Shown piece after piece: positions 1-7,995 of a DNA stretch of 16,717 nt. Made by a program: the position numbers and the translations under genes. Source of the stretch: Minisyncoccota bacterium (GTDB lineage: Bacteria > Patescibacteriota > Minisyncoccia > UBA6257 > 1-14-0-10-40-38); assembly GCA_020052135.1 (NCBI GenBank), contig JAGVPS010000025.1:1-16717 (forward strand), given 5' to 3'. Each line of letters begins with the position of its first letter. Position 1 is the stretch's first letter. The notes under the pieces are model-generated. The model was not told the DNA's origin, ran no database searches, and was given only the letters and a program-made list of their open reading frames with translations.

Positions 1-1425
1 CGCGGGACCGGAGACATACAAAGAGGTGGTGGTCGCGTTGGTTGAAGTTGCATTGACCATCGTGAGATTCGTGATCGTGGAGGTCGAGTTGTTCACGAGG
101 AGACCACCTAATATAGTTGCAAGACCGCTTGAGCTGATCGTGCCAATGTTGGAGAGATTTCCAGAAGAATCAATACGCTCTGTCCCACCTGTTTGAAATG
201 CGGTTGAAGCGTTGATAGTAGGGCCAGCAATGGTGCCGGTAGCGGTTATATTCGCGACATTTGAAATATCGCCAGAAATGAACGCGTTGCCCTGGACAGC
301 AAACGTTGCTGACGGAGTTGAGGTTGCAACACCGACGCGTGTGTTTGAAGTGTCAACAATGAACACGGTGCTCGTTGCCGCATTTTGTACCTGCAATGCA
401 GTCGTTGAATTAATAAAGGTTTGTATGTTTGCTCCCCCTCCATACACGGCAAATCTGTATGTTGAGGTAGTTGTGCCAACCGCAAAATTGTCCGTAGTAT
501 CCGTAAGATACGTAGTAGCGCCTCCATCAGTAAAAAGATTCGCTCCCCCCGTTTGGTCGGTGCCGCAGGAAAATTGTTGGTTTGTTACATCCCATAAGAG
601 CTTTGAAGTTGCCGCCGTATCACAATCAGAGAGACCAGCACCGCTTATGGTATTTGAAATGATAAGCGCAGATGTGGAAGCGGTTCCGGTTACGGCGAGC
701 GTTGTGGAAGTCGCATTCGTGGTGGTCGCACTCGTTGCCACGAGTCCCCCGCTCGAATCGATATACAATAAATTCGTTCCGGCTGCGTTTTGTATTTGAA
801 AAAGATTCGCCGCTTGTCCGGTTATGCCGCGGATGGTAACTCCAATTGAATTCGTGGTAGTCGCTTCCACGGTAACCTGAGAAAGACCGATGGGACTTGT
901 CGTGCCAAACGATGAGGGCGTTGTTGAACCGCTCACAGCACCCGACAGTTGCGCAAATGCGGTTGAGGCGATCCGTTGGCGAGGCGAGAGCGTTTCAAAA
1001 CTTGAGTTGTCTGAGGAGACTTCAACTTGCAGATAAATATCCTGATTCGTGTTGAAGTTATAATCGAGCGCAGTTGGGTATCCATTGGCGGTATCTCCGA
1101 TGTTTACATTAAACACACCGCTCGTGACGGTCGCGGAAACCGACGTGGGAGCTGAAGCAGGCCATAGACGGCTCCCCGAGCCTACCGTGGCATTATCCCA
1201 GATGGAAAATTTAAAATAGTAGGTTGTGCCCGACGAGCTCCCAAGCACAGTCCCGCTTGAATCCAGTAAGCGGCCCTGATAACTAATGATCCGCGGCACC
1301 CCGGTAGCCGCTTCTGCTACTCCGACAAATCTAAATGAAGGAAAAACAAGGTACGGCAAGAGAACGCCAACATAGATCAGAGATAAAATCTTTTTTCGCC
1401 GCTTGTGATTTTGAAAAAAGAGCAT
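1..1425 (-). CDS. Secreted Thr/Ser-rich surface protein, 5' part (runs off the window)
   Basis: The minus strand is open from an ATG at 1425 to the window edge, giving 475 codons without a stop, so the 3' end is missing. The product starts MLFF, then a basic stretch (NHKRRKK), a hydrophobic segment of about 25 residues and an AEA site, which is a signal peptide. Just after it comes ISYQGRLLD, a motif I associate with large secreted proteins of Parcubacteria. Residues of about 60-170 look like a small beta domain. The rest is low-complexity beta-repeat sequence with recurring TSTxLxVxGxAST, FAVxGxxxISG and DSSGNLSNIG units, similar in style to tail-fibre or adhesin stalks. There is a GAGAG ribosome-binding-like stretch upstream of 1425 and an in-frame stop at 1456-1458. 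Likely a cell-surface or exported adhesin-like protein. The function is inferred and no enzymatic motif is visible. A plus-strand frame over 212-799 is its shadow. Confidence 0.85.
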   Translation of the reverse strand, partial: MLFFQNHKRRKKILSLIYVGVLLPYLVFPSFRFVGVAEAATGVPRIISYQGRLLDSSGTVLGSSSGTTYYFKFSIWDNATVGSGSRLWPASAPTSVSATVTSGVFNVNIGDTANGYPTALDYNFNTNQDIYLQVEVSSDNSSFETLSPRQRIASTAFAQLSGAVSGSTTPSSFGTTSPIGLSQVTVEATTTNSIGVTIRGITGQAANLFQIQNAAGTNLLYIDSSGGLVATSATTTNATSTTLAVTGTASTSALIISNTISGAGLSDCDTAATSKLLWDVTNQQFSCGTDQTGGANLFTDGGATTYLTDTTDNFAVGTTTSTYRFAVYGGGANIQTFINSTTALQVQNAATSTVFIVDTSNTRVGVATSTPSATFAVQGNAFISGDISNVANITATGTIAGPTINASTAFQTGGTERIDSSGNLSNIGTISSSGLATILGGLLVNNSTSTITNLTMVNATSTNATTTSLYVSGPA

Positions 1426-1499
1426 GTATGTTCTCTCAAAAATTCGAAACTTTGCTTATACGCAGAAAAAGACCCCTGAACAGAGTTTTTCCTACCTAC

Positions 1500-1505
1500 A
1501 GTATA
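1500..1505 (-). promoter_or_regulatory. Extended -10 promoter candidate for the surface protein
   Basis: Read on the minus strand, TGCTATACT forms an extended -10 element. No good -35 is visible. It would give a leader of roughly 70 nt before the ATG at 1425. Confidence 0.4.
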
Positions 1506-1550
1506 GCACCGTACTCTTAAAAAAGCTGTGGATAGGAGATTTTTTGTGAA

Positions 1551-1585
1551 AAAAGATAAAAAAATCCGCCTTATTGGCGGATTTT
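1551..1585 (-). terminator. Rho-independent terminator after the small zinc-knuckle gene
   Basis: A perfect 10-bp stem (AAAATCCGCC with GGCGGATTTT) around a 5-base loop is followed on the minus strand by TTTATCTTTTTT. It begins 5 bases after the stop codon of the gene ending at 1591, which supports that gene being real. On the plus strand there is no U-run. Confidence 0.75.
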
Positions 1586-1590
1586 CAGGA

Positions 1591-1740
1591 TTAATTGCCC
1601 TCTTTGGCATCGTCCCCCTCTTCATGTCGCACAATCCGAACGTTTTCCCCGCAGTGATGGCGTTTATTGATGTTGGGAATGCCTTCTTCGGTAAAAAGAA
1701 TATCACAACGATCGCAATGATAGTGCGTAGTCATCAACAT
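1591..1740 (-). CDS. Small zinc-knuckle protein, 49 residues
   Basis: This short frame begins at ATG 1740 (a second ATG at 1734 is possible) and ends at TAA 1591, directly before a strong terminator. The product has H6, H8, C9-x2-C12, H28, H29 and C30, an arrangement that could bind one zinc ion as a degenerate zinc ribbon. The C-terminal third is acidic. No clear Shine-Dalgarno sequence is present. I do not recognise a named family. Small single-zinc-ribbon proteins of this size are common in CPR genomes, where they may bind nucleic acid or ribosomes, but that is inference. The overlapping frames on both strands (1377-1706 minus, 1528-1851 plus) lack motifs, run through the terminator, and are rejected. 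Confidence 0.6.
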   Translation of the reverse strand: MLMTTHYHCDRCDILFTEEGIPNINKRHHCGENVRIVRHEEGDDAKEGN

Positions 1741-1847
1741 AAAACAAAAGTGTACTACAGACTGGTCACAAACTACAAAAAATTCTTTACAGAGATGGGT
1801 GAATTGCTAAAAAGATTGATGCATAGTAACATAAAAACATACAACAT

Positions 1848-3464
1848 ATGAAAAATATCTTAACCATGGGTGACGCCCACACGTCAAAAAAATTGCTCCA
1901 CCATAAAGAGTTCGTCATAGCTGTGTTTTTATGGGTAATCGTTATCGCTGGAGTAATGACCTGGCAATCCGATGCGTTGCCGATAAATCCCCTCCTCTTT
2001 GCGAGCCAAACCGCTCTGCAAACGACCGACAATTGCACTATTCCGTTTGAGGTAGAAGAAACACTGATGTTGCCCACTAAAAATGGCGTATCGCTCGTTA
2101 TGGTTCCTAAAGAACCCGCAACGCTCTTTGTTGAATATGAAAACAGTGGAAAAGCATATAAAAATAAAACCCTTTTGCAGACAGTCGTCGCAGGCCAAAC
2201 AGCGAAATTTACCATCAACAATCTGCGCCCCGGGAACACCTACGCATATCGGGTCCAATGTAAACCGGCCAATCAACGTGTACCCTTTGCTCCGCGCAAA
2301 GAACATACTTTTAAAACCCTCCCCACAAAAGGCCAGACATTTTCTTTTGCATACGCAACTGATGCACATTTTTACGATGATTGGAGTGATGCCATGTTTG
2401 CAAATAAGCCCGACCTTCTTCAAGTGTTCAATAAAACAGTGAGTAACATTGCATCTGATCCTTCTCTCTCTTTTGTGATACTCGGAGGTGATAATGTGCA
2501 TACCCAGTGCATTAGCTGTCCGGGCGGCATCGTAGACGGGGTAACGTATGATCCATACTCCGTGCTCACCACAGAACAAGCTGAACTGCGCTATAAAAAA
2601 TTTCTTGCGCCCGACAACTGGGGAGTGGTTGCAAAAACTCTTCCATTCGTGTATGTCCTGGGTAACCACGAGGGCGAGACCAATCCCTCGATAAATAAAT
2701 GTGGGCATTCCCCGGAAAACAGCGATAGCAGTGTGGCTGGCAGAAAAAAATATTATCCGGATCCATTTTCCATCTATGGAGGCGATCCTGATGGCCGCTA
2801 TTACGCGTTTGAAGCTGGCGATATGTTGATCGGAATTATAGATGTTATGCATGAACAGGATGCACTGCCTAAAACACCGGACGAATGGCAATTCACCGGA
2901 GATACACAAAAAAATTTCATTGAGAATACGCTCAAAAATTCTCAAGCAACATGGAAAGCCCTTTTTGGAGAACACTTGATGGGTGGGGACAAAGTTGAAA
3001 AAATAGAGTGCTATAACTATGGCCGGGGCGGATTGCGAGGTACCAGCAACGATCTTCCAACGGGAATTTTCAAAGGAGATCAAGCCATAATCCAAAGCTG
3101 GCTCGAGCAATATGTTGTGGGAGGAGGAGCAAATTTCTTCCTTTCCGGGCATGATCACGTCGCCATCACTCCTACAGAGAAACTGAAAGCGGATAATAGC
3201 GGCACCAGAACCTACTATGTGAAAGGCGGGTCTGTAGGGGCGAGCGCTAAAAATTGGCAAGATGGTGATCTCTTCAAAAAAGAGATGGATTGGGATTTGG
3301 ACGGTACGGCTGATTACTTCACTGATACGATTGGAACGCTCAAAAATGGATACTACCGCATTACCGTGAGCCCCGCGCAAGTTCTCTTTGAGTATGTGCA
3401 GACTGATGAAACAAACGAGTTGAACGGCACCGTGCTCTACAGTAAGACCATTACTGCCGAATAA
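1848..3464 (+). CDS. Membrane-anchored metallophosphoesterase (purple acid phosphatase-like)
   Basis: A 538-residue protein. Residues 22-38 form a single hydrophobic segment after a basic N-terminus, so it is probably exported and anchored with the rest outside the membrane. Residues of about 80-158 look like a fibronectin-III-type domain (LFVEYENSG, TINNLRPGNTYAYRV), as in purple acid phosphatases. The catalytic domain follows, with the metallophosphoesterase motifs in order: D172-x-H174, GGD215NVH, GNH274E, H376 in FGEHL and GH435DH437. These residues would hold two metal ions and hydrolyse phosphate esters. The substrate cannot be read from the sequence. A long insert between the second and third motifs contains Cys221 and Cys224. 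ATG 1848 has no Shine-Dalgarno sequence; ATG 1866 is an alternative that keeps the membrane segment. The gene stands alone, convergent with the zinc-ribbon gene, and is closed by a terminator. Confidence 0.88.
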   Translation: MKNILTMGDAHTSKKLLHHKEFVIAVFLWVIVIAGVMTWQSDALPINPLLFASQTALQTTDNCTIPFEVEETLMLPTKNGVSLVMVPKEPATLFVEYENSGKAYKNKTLLQTVVAGQTAKFTINNLRPGNTYAYRVQCKPANQRVPFAPRKEHTFKTLPTKGQTFSFAYATDAHFYDDWSDAMFANKPDLLQVFNKTVSNIASDPSLSFVILGGDNVHTQCISCPGGIVDGVTYDPYSVLTTEQAELRYKKFLAPDNWGVVAKTLPFVYVLGNHEGETNPSINKCGHSPENSDSSVAGRKKYYPDPFSIYGGDPDGRYYAFEAGDMLIGIIDVMHEQDALPKTPDEWQFTGDTQKNFIENTLKNSQATWKALFGEHLMGGDKVEKIECYNYGRGGLRGTSNDLPTGIFKGDQAIIQSWLEQYVVGGGANFFLSGHDHVAITPTEKLKADNSGTRTYYVKGGSVGASAKNWQDGDLFKKEMDWDLDGTADYFTDTIGTLKNGYYRITVSPAQVLFEYVQTDETNELNGTVLYSKTITAE

Positions 3465-3477
3465 CAGCCCTATATAT

Positions 3478-3507
3478 AAAATCGCCTTTTCGGGCGATTT
3501 TAGTTTT
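3478..3507. terminator. Bidirectional terminator between convergent genes
   Basis: A stem of AAAATCGCC with GGCGATTTT around a short loop ends in T-rich sequence on both strands. It sits between the stops at 3464 (plus) and 3554 (minus), so it can serve both genes. Confidence 0.75.
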
Positions 3508-3553
3508 CGAAACTTTGTATGTGGAAATTATTATACGATCTGCGAAGTTATTG

Positions 3554-5344
3554 TCAGACTATTTCGGCTTGGTAACATTGTTCACAATACACGATTTCTT
3601 TCCGGTCGGGAGCGTATGAGGTTTCAAACTCATTCGGGCAACGATGGGTGCCGTGGAAATGCTTTGAGGTATTGGCATATTTCATAACTTGTCCGGAGCC
3701 TGCCGAAGGATCACACATGCATTGCCGATGCCAGAGCTTGAGGGGATTTCGTTGTTTTAATCTTTGATAGTGTCTGCAATTGGGACAAAGTCTTGGTAGT
3801 GGCAGATTTGTCTTCTTGTAGAACTGAAACTCTTGTGGAACTATTTTAAACGCTGTCGTGCATTGATCATTACACGTACCTTCATGCGCGCAACCGATAA
3901 CTTCGCCGAGGATTGAATCATCCACGTCGTCTATGCGATCCGGCAACGCTCGAGCGGTTTTAGATATTTTATAATGCCGTTCTTCGGGATCTCTCCAACG
4001 ATACCCATTCTCTTCAGCCTCCGGCTTATTCAAAGAAAAATATTCTTGAGTAACGGTTTCATTGTAGGCAAACGGACTAAGTTCTGAAGGAAAAAATTCG
4101 CCGTACGCATACGATCTCCCTTTTCTATCTACGTACGGCTTCACATGCATGTGCTCGATGATTTTAGGAACGAGAGATTCATATTCCTCTTTCGAATATT
4201 GTTTGTTCAAAATGCAATATTGCTTATTGCGGATACCGATGCAACCGAAGAGATGAGATGCATACCCACAGAAAGCCGTATACTGGAAATCCTGCCCGTT
4301 TCCTCCATGCGCGCCGTGAACATTAAACCGGATGAGTGTACTGTCTGCTACGCCTGCGCCCTGCGCCTCATACGTCAACGTATTCATGCCGACATAACTC
4401 GCATCCATAGAATCCTTCATAACCAGGGCTCTAAACGTATAGCGCACATCTTCAAGATCATGACCACTGAACGAATCACGAGCTTGCTTGGAGTTGATGA
4501 GATCATCACCGCTCGAGCTGACACAATTGATCAAGTTCGCATATCTATAGAGGGCAGCCTCCTTCCGCTCAAAAAATTCTTTTTTTATGCCCTCCGTGGC
4601 GGCGTAGCTGCCGACTGATAATTTTTTAAGTTCAAAAAAATATTTGTCTTTAGTGTACGGTTTGTTCCTGATATAAAACTCTTTATTGCGCAGGTTGGTG
4701 GAAAGAAAACAATGCCGGCAATTTGAGCAGTCAAACAGAAAAGCTGAATCTATGCAGTTCCGTGAAGAAACGATGAAACTGCAGTTGTAGTTTTTGTACC
4801 CAAGAATATTTTCGTATGCATTTTCAGAACTGACAATATCGAAGCTGTCGAATATCATCTTGGATTTATCCACGTCTTTTGAATAATGTACGTCTTCCGA
4901 TTCTATAATGGAGTACGAGAGGTACACGCGGTTTACATCGCGCAACATATTGCCTCCAAACGGAGAATACATTGCATTCGTGTGGCTAAGATTTCGCCAT
5001 GGAACACGAGTACAGAGCCGCTTCCATTGCTCAAAAAACGGTAGTTCCCAATCGTAGTCCGCACCGTAACTCGTCGCATCCCATATGTCTGAATTCCAAC
5101 AGTCTACACAATACTGCGTGAACGATAGGTCTGGCGCATACACGGAAAAGATTGCCTTTTTACAGAGACCACAAGTTGCTTTGTACAGTGTTCTCTCGTT
5201 TCTCCACGTAAGGCGCCTTTGCATTCGACATTGCGGGCACCATGTTGGCGGAGGAACTTTAAGTTTTACGTAAAATGCGAAGTCGTCCGGTTCAATCAGA
5301 AACTCTGTTTTACAGTTTTGGCAGATTTTAGCTTTTTGATTCAT
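3554..5344 (-). CDS. Zinc-ribbon/solenoid/zinc-ribbon protein, downstream paralogue
   Basis: A 596-residue Cys-rich protein. The N-terminal module has four CxxC knuckles (C8/C11, C36/C39, C58/C61, C79/C82), enough for two zinc ribbons. The middle (about 120-420) has short repeats rich in Asn, Cys, Asp and Ser that look like a beta-solenoid, with two copies of an RNKxYxIxNKxYxKxxY unit. The C-terminal module (C520/C523, C542/C544, C569, C587/C590) repeats the N-terminal layout. Both end modules closely match the protein encoded just upstream, so the pair is a tandem duplication. Near the C-terminus an insert with the sequence DPSAGSGQ is absent from the paralogue. I recall this family as an uncharacterised CPR protein; its biochemical role is unknown and nucleic-acid or protein binding is only a guess. 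AAGAAG upstream of ATG 5344 may be the ribosome binding site. Confidence 0.8.
   Translation of the reverse strand: MNQKAKICQNCKTEFLIEPDDFAFYVKLKVPPPTWCPQCRMQRRLTWRNERTLYKATCGLCKKAIFSVYAPDLSFTQYCVDCWNSDIWDATSYGADYDWELPFFEQWKRLCTRVPWRNLSHTNAMYSPFGGNMLRDVNRVYLSYSIIESEDVHYSKDVDKSKMIFDSFDIVSSENAYENILGYKNYNCSFIVSSRNCIDSAFLFDCSNCRHCFLSTNLRNKEFYIRNKPYTKDKYFFELKKLSVGSYAATEGIKKEFFERKEAALYRYANLINCVSSSGDDLINSKQARDSFSGHDLEDVRYTFRALVMKDSMDASYVGMNTLTYEAQGAGVADSTLIRFNVHGAHGGNGQDFQYTAFCGYASHLFGCIGIRNKQYCILNKQYSKEEYESLVPKIIEHMHVKPYVDRKGRSYAYGEFFPSELSPFAYNETVTQEYFSLNKPEAEENGYRWRDPEERHYKISKTARALPDRIDDVDDSILGEVIGCAHEGTCNDQCTTAFKIVPQEFQFYKKTNLPLPRLCPNCRHYQRLKQRNPLKLWHRQCMCDPSAGSGQVMKYANTSKHFHGTHRCPNEFETSYAPDRKEIVYCEQCYQAEIV
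3688..3712. repeat. Dispersed repeat inserted in a coding region (PSAGSGQ unit)
   Basis: This 25-base stretch encodes DPSAGSGQ inside the C-terminal zinc module of the surrounding protein. The paralogue at 5379-7148 has no counterpart here. From memory, near-identical units (coding for DPSTSSGQ or DPSAGSGQ) are scattered through CPR and some other environmental genomes, both in genes and between them. Confidence 0.55.
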
Positions 5345-5352
5345 ATCTTCTT

Positions 5353-5364
5353 ATTCGCGCGAAT
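5353..5364. promoter_or_regulatory. 12-bp perfect palindrome, possible operator
   Basis: ATTCGCGCGAAT is its own reverse complement. It lies between the TATAAT box at 5373-5378 and the ATG at 5344, just after the expected transcription start, which is where a repressor site would act. Confidence 0.3.
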
Positions 5365-5372
5365 TAGAGATG

Positions 5373-5401
5373 ATTATACTATGCTACCTCTGCCTGGTAA
5401 C
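5373..5401 (-). promoter_or_regulatory. Promoter for the downstream zinc-ribbon paralogue
   Basis: On the minus strand a consensus TATAAT lies at 5373-5378, 28 bases before ATG 5344. Weak -35 candidates (TTACCA or TTGTTA) lie 16 and 19 bases further upstream, inside the end of the upstream paralogue. The second copy can therefore be transcribed alone as well as by read-through. Confidence 0.5.
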
Positions 5402-7148
5402 AAGTTTCACAATAAACAATCTCTTTCCGATCTGTGGCGTAACTTGTTTCAAATTCGTTTGGACACCTCCCCTGCTCATGATGAGAGTGGCTAACAGAGT
5501 TTCTATAAATATTGTAATCACACATGCATTGCCGGTGCCACAACTTCACTGGATTCCTTTGCATTACGCGCCGGTAGTGACGGCAATTATGGCAAAGCCG
5601 CGGCAACGGGATGTTGTGATTTTGATAGAATTGTAATTCAAATTCTGTGAGTTTAAATGCGACCGTGCATCGTTCATGGCATTTTCCTTCATGTGCACAA
5701 CCAATGATCTCATCAAGAATGGCGTCTGCAGTTTCGCGTATTGTTTCGGGGAGCTCATTGCTACTCCGGGTAATGCCGTAGTCTTTCTTCTGTTCTATTT
5801 CCCACTTATAGCCATAATTTTTAGCCGCTTCCTCGGTTAGCGGAAAATGTTCTTGGGCAATAGTGTCATTATAGTTATAGGGAGACATTTCAATCGGAAA
5901 AAACTCGCCATAGCGATATTCTCGTCCTTCCGTATCAACGTAAGGAACAACGTTCATGTGTTCAATAATTTGTTTTTTTAATGCCTCATACTCCTCTTTG
6001 CTGTACTGCTTATTCAATATGCAATACTGCTTGTTACGAAGAGAAACACATCCAAATGAATCGGCTGAAGTTAAACAAAAATCGCAATATTCGAGATTAC
6101 GCGCCTCACTCCATGATTGATGGGAAAATTTACATCCATATACCTTGTCCCCACATTCCACCGCCTCATAGGTAAGCTCGGCGTCACCCCACGCAATGTA
6201 GTCGTAAACGTCTTCAGCTCCGTAACACCAAAATGTATGTTTCACATTTCTCGCTTCGGCAACATAGAAAACGTCTCGAACACCTTCGGAGTGCCATACA
6301 TAATCTCCCGTAAAATTATTATTCTGGAATCCGTGATAATACTTCCGTGGAAAACCAAGAATGAAATCGTTAAACCGTTTACGCATTGCTTCAATCCCGC
6401 GATAGGTATAGAGCTGTAACTTCTCTTTCTCTTTTTCGAATTCCTCTTTCGAATATTTTTTATTGAAAATATGATATTGCTGATTTCTTAGCCCTACACA
6501 TCCAATGCAGTTACTACAATTCCTGCAATCATATAAAAATGATGAATCTCTGCAATCCATGCACGATTGTGAAAATGAAAGATTGAAGCATCCGGTTATA
6601 TCAAAACAATCGTATGATTGCTCACTCTTTATGCAATTCAGCATATCCATGCATGTTTTTGAATCTCGGATATAGTTCGCATAGTAGCAATCTTCGTTTA
6701 TAATCGCGGCAAAAATAAGATAGCAATTCTTAAGATCAATTGCTGAATTCGTGTAGTCGCTATTAATAAGACGTGAATATGCTGAGTTTGCAGTTTGCAA
6801 ACGAGGTACTTTGTTTTTGAGTTCTTTTACCTGTTCGAAGAAAGGTTTTGTTTCGTCAAATGAAATACCATATGAAAGCGGATCCCAATTATCAGACCAC
6901 CAACACTGGTAGCAATAAACTGGAAATATTGCATCTTCAGGATAAATGGAAATAATGGCTTTCTCACACCTGCTACATTTCCGTTTATGCAAACCTCTTT
7001 CATTTCTGTATGCCATTCGTCGCTGCAAACGACACTGTGGACACCGAGTGGGAGCCGGAACCTGTATTTTTTCGTAAAACTTGAAGTCTTCGGTTTCAAT
7101 CGTAAAATTCTGTTTGCAGTTTTGGCAGACTCGTTGCTCGTTATTCAT
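5379..7148 (-). CDS. Zinc-ribbon/solenoid/zinc-ribbon protein, upstream paralogue
   Basis: A 589-residue protein. Knuckles C8/C11, C36/C39, C58/C61 and C79/C82 are at exactly the same positions as in the downstream copy. The segment of about 110-225 carries several units of the type NCxxSxxCxDCxxS, giving dense cysteines in the solenoid. VGLRNQQYHIFNKKYSKEEF recurs later as VSLRNKQYCILNKQYSKEEY. The C-terminal module (C519/C522, C541/C543, C562, C580/C583) mirrors the N-terminal one: QFYQNHNIPLPRLCHNC aligns with KFYEKIQVPAPTRCPQC. No catalytic motif is seen. The end modules are well conserved between the two paralogues while the middle has diverged, which suggests constant zinc-binding ends and variable recognition in the middle (inference). 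ATG 7148 has only a weak GGTG upstream. The tail contains the promoter of the next gene, 34 bases away. Confidence 0.82.
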   Translation of the reverse strand: MNNEQRVCQNCKQNFTIETEDFKFYEKIQVPAPTRCPQCRLQRRMAYRNERGLHKRKCSRCEKAIISIYPEDAIFPVYCYQCWWSDNWDPLSYGISFDETKPFFEQVKELKNKVPRLQTANSAYSRLINSDYTNSAIDLKNCYLIFAAIINEDCYYANYIRDSKTCMDMLNCIKSEQSYDCFDITGCFNLSFSQSCMDCRDSSFLYDCRNCSNCIGCVGLRNQQYHIFNKKYSKEEFEKEKEKLQLYTYRGIEAMRKRFNDFILGFPRKYYHGFQNNNFTGDYVWHSEGVRDVFYVAEARNVKHTFWCYGAEDVYDYIAWGDAELTYEAVECGDKVYGCKFSHQSWSEARNLEYCDFCLTSADSFGCVSLRNKQYCILNKQYSKEEYEALKKQIIEHMNVVPYVDTEGREYRYGEFFPIEMSPYNYNDTIAQEHFPLTEEAAKNYGYKWEIEQKKDYGITRSSNELPETIRETADAILDEIIGCAHEGKCHERCTVAFKLTEFELQFYQNHNIPLPRLCHNCRHYRRVMQRNPVKLWHRQCMCDYNIYRNSVSHSHHEQGRCPNEFETSYATDRKEIVYCETCYQAEVA

Positions 7149-7201
7149 AGCTAGAGTTTATCACCAAAAGTAAGCCCCATAAACTTCGAACAACGTTTGT
7201 T

Positions 7202-7239
7202 AAAAAAACGGGCGGTCTCGGTTTTCGCTTTGGTCGCCC
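7202..7239 (-). terminator. Probable terminator of the P-loop kinase gene
   Basis: On the minus strand GGGCG and CGCCC pair across a loop of about 20 bases, followed at once by a GTTTTTTT run. It lies 12 bases after the stop at 7251. The stem is short, so this is a moderate call. Confidence 0.45.
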
Positions 7240-7250
7240 TTGATTGCGGT

Positions 7251-7991
7251 TTACCGCGTGAGGAGTTGCTTCGCGCACTTCTCCACCTCGCGCTTCCACG
7301 AATCGGAATCAGTGGTGTCGATCTCGGCGAAGATGGCGAACGGGAACTTTTTGAGAACCCACTTGCCACCGCCCTGATTAACCCATCGATAGTGATGAGG
7401 AGTGCGCCGCCACATTTCGCGAACTTTCACCGCCGCGCCCTTTGTTTGCTCGTTTCCTTGCCACTTGGACTGCGTGCCCCCGAAGAAGTCGTCAGCGCGA
7501 TCGTGATGAGTTGCGGTGAGAACGCGACCCACCATAACATCGAGGTCGCAGTGAGTGCGAACAAAGACGAGGCGCACGCCTGCCTTGCGTGCTTTCTCGC
7601 GAACGCTCGCTCGCTTCTTCTCATCTACGAAGTCGGAATCAAGAATGACATTGCCACCCTGCTTCACAACTTCGATTGCGGCGTTCTCGGCGATAGCTCG
7701 CGATCTCTCGTAGCGTTCGCTCTGCTTGCGGAGCTCGATACGAATGTCGTCGCCTTCGATGACTGTCGCGCCGATGTGCTTGGCAAGTTCATGCGCCACC
7801 GAACTCTTGCCGGAGCCAACGAGACCGATGACGGCCACGATGACCGGCTTATCGGTCTTTTGCTTCTTGATGTCGAGCTTCGCCATGAATGCGTCTTGAG
7901 CGGCTCGCTCCTTCTTGGTGAGTGTTTCGCGTTTGTGAACCATAACTCCAATTATACGCGGCAGAATGAACTCTGTCAGTCGTCCGAACAT
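7251..7991 (-). CDS. P-loop kinase, AAA_33/zeta-toxin-like
   Basis: A 246-residue protein with a Walker A loop G56LVGSGKSS (residues 56-64) preceded by a beta strand, then EGDDIR (79-84) and a strand VILDSDF (115-121). This is the pattern of small nucleotide-dependent kinases such as zeta toxins, polynucleotide kinases and adenylylsulfate kinases. The substrate is unknown. The C-terminal half has a distinctive FVRTHCDLDVMVGRV and MWRRTPHHYRW block that I believe recurs in CPR homologues. Two starts are possible: ATG 7991 has a strong GGAGGTG ribosome binding site, while ATG 7943 sits 7 bases after a good promoter and could be made from a leaderless mRNA. Residues 1-16 look poorly conserved. 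No antitoxin-like partner is adjacent, so a toxin role is not supported. It lies after tRNA-Trp, where many bacteria have secE and nusG. Confidence 0.75.
   Translation of the reverse strand: MFGRLTEFILPRIIGVMVHKRETLTKKERAAQDAFMAKLDIKKQKTDKPVIVAVIGLVGSGKSSVAHELAKHIGATVIEGDDIRIELRKQSERYERSRAIAENAAIEVVKQGGNVILDSDFVDEKKRASVREKARKAGVRLVFVRTHCDLDVMVGRVLTATHHDRADDFFGGTQSKWQGNEQTKGAAVKVREMWRRTPHHYRWVNQGGGKWVLKKFPFAIFAEIDTTDSDSWKREVEKCAKQLLTR
7951..7979 (-). promoter_or_regulatory. Promoter inside the kinase frame (CTGACA-17-TATAAT)
   Basis: On the minus strand CTGACA (7974-7979) is 17 bases from TATAAT (7951-7956), and the internal ATG at 7943 follows after 7 bases. This would produce a leaderless message for a kinase 16 residues shorter. 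Confidence 0.5.
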
Positions 7992-7995
7992 CTAG

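Noticed and set aside
212..799. Plus-strand open frame of 195 codons
   Set aside because: It is the complement of the Thr/Ser-rich repeat protein; the minus frame has a signal peptide and the conserved ISYQGRLLD motif.
1528..1851. Plus-strand frame of 107 codons before the phosphoesterase
   Set aside because: It runs through the terminator hairpin, has no ribosome binding site and overlaps the better supported small zinc-knuckle gene.
1929..3380. Long minus-strand frame of 483 codons opposite the phosphoesterase
   Set aside because: No domain motifs; the plus frame has all metallophosphoesterase motifs in order.
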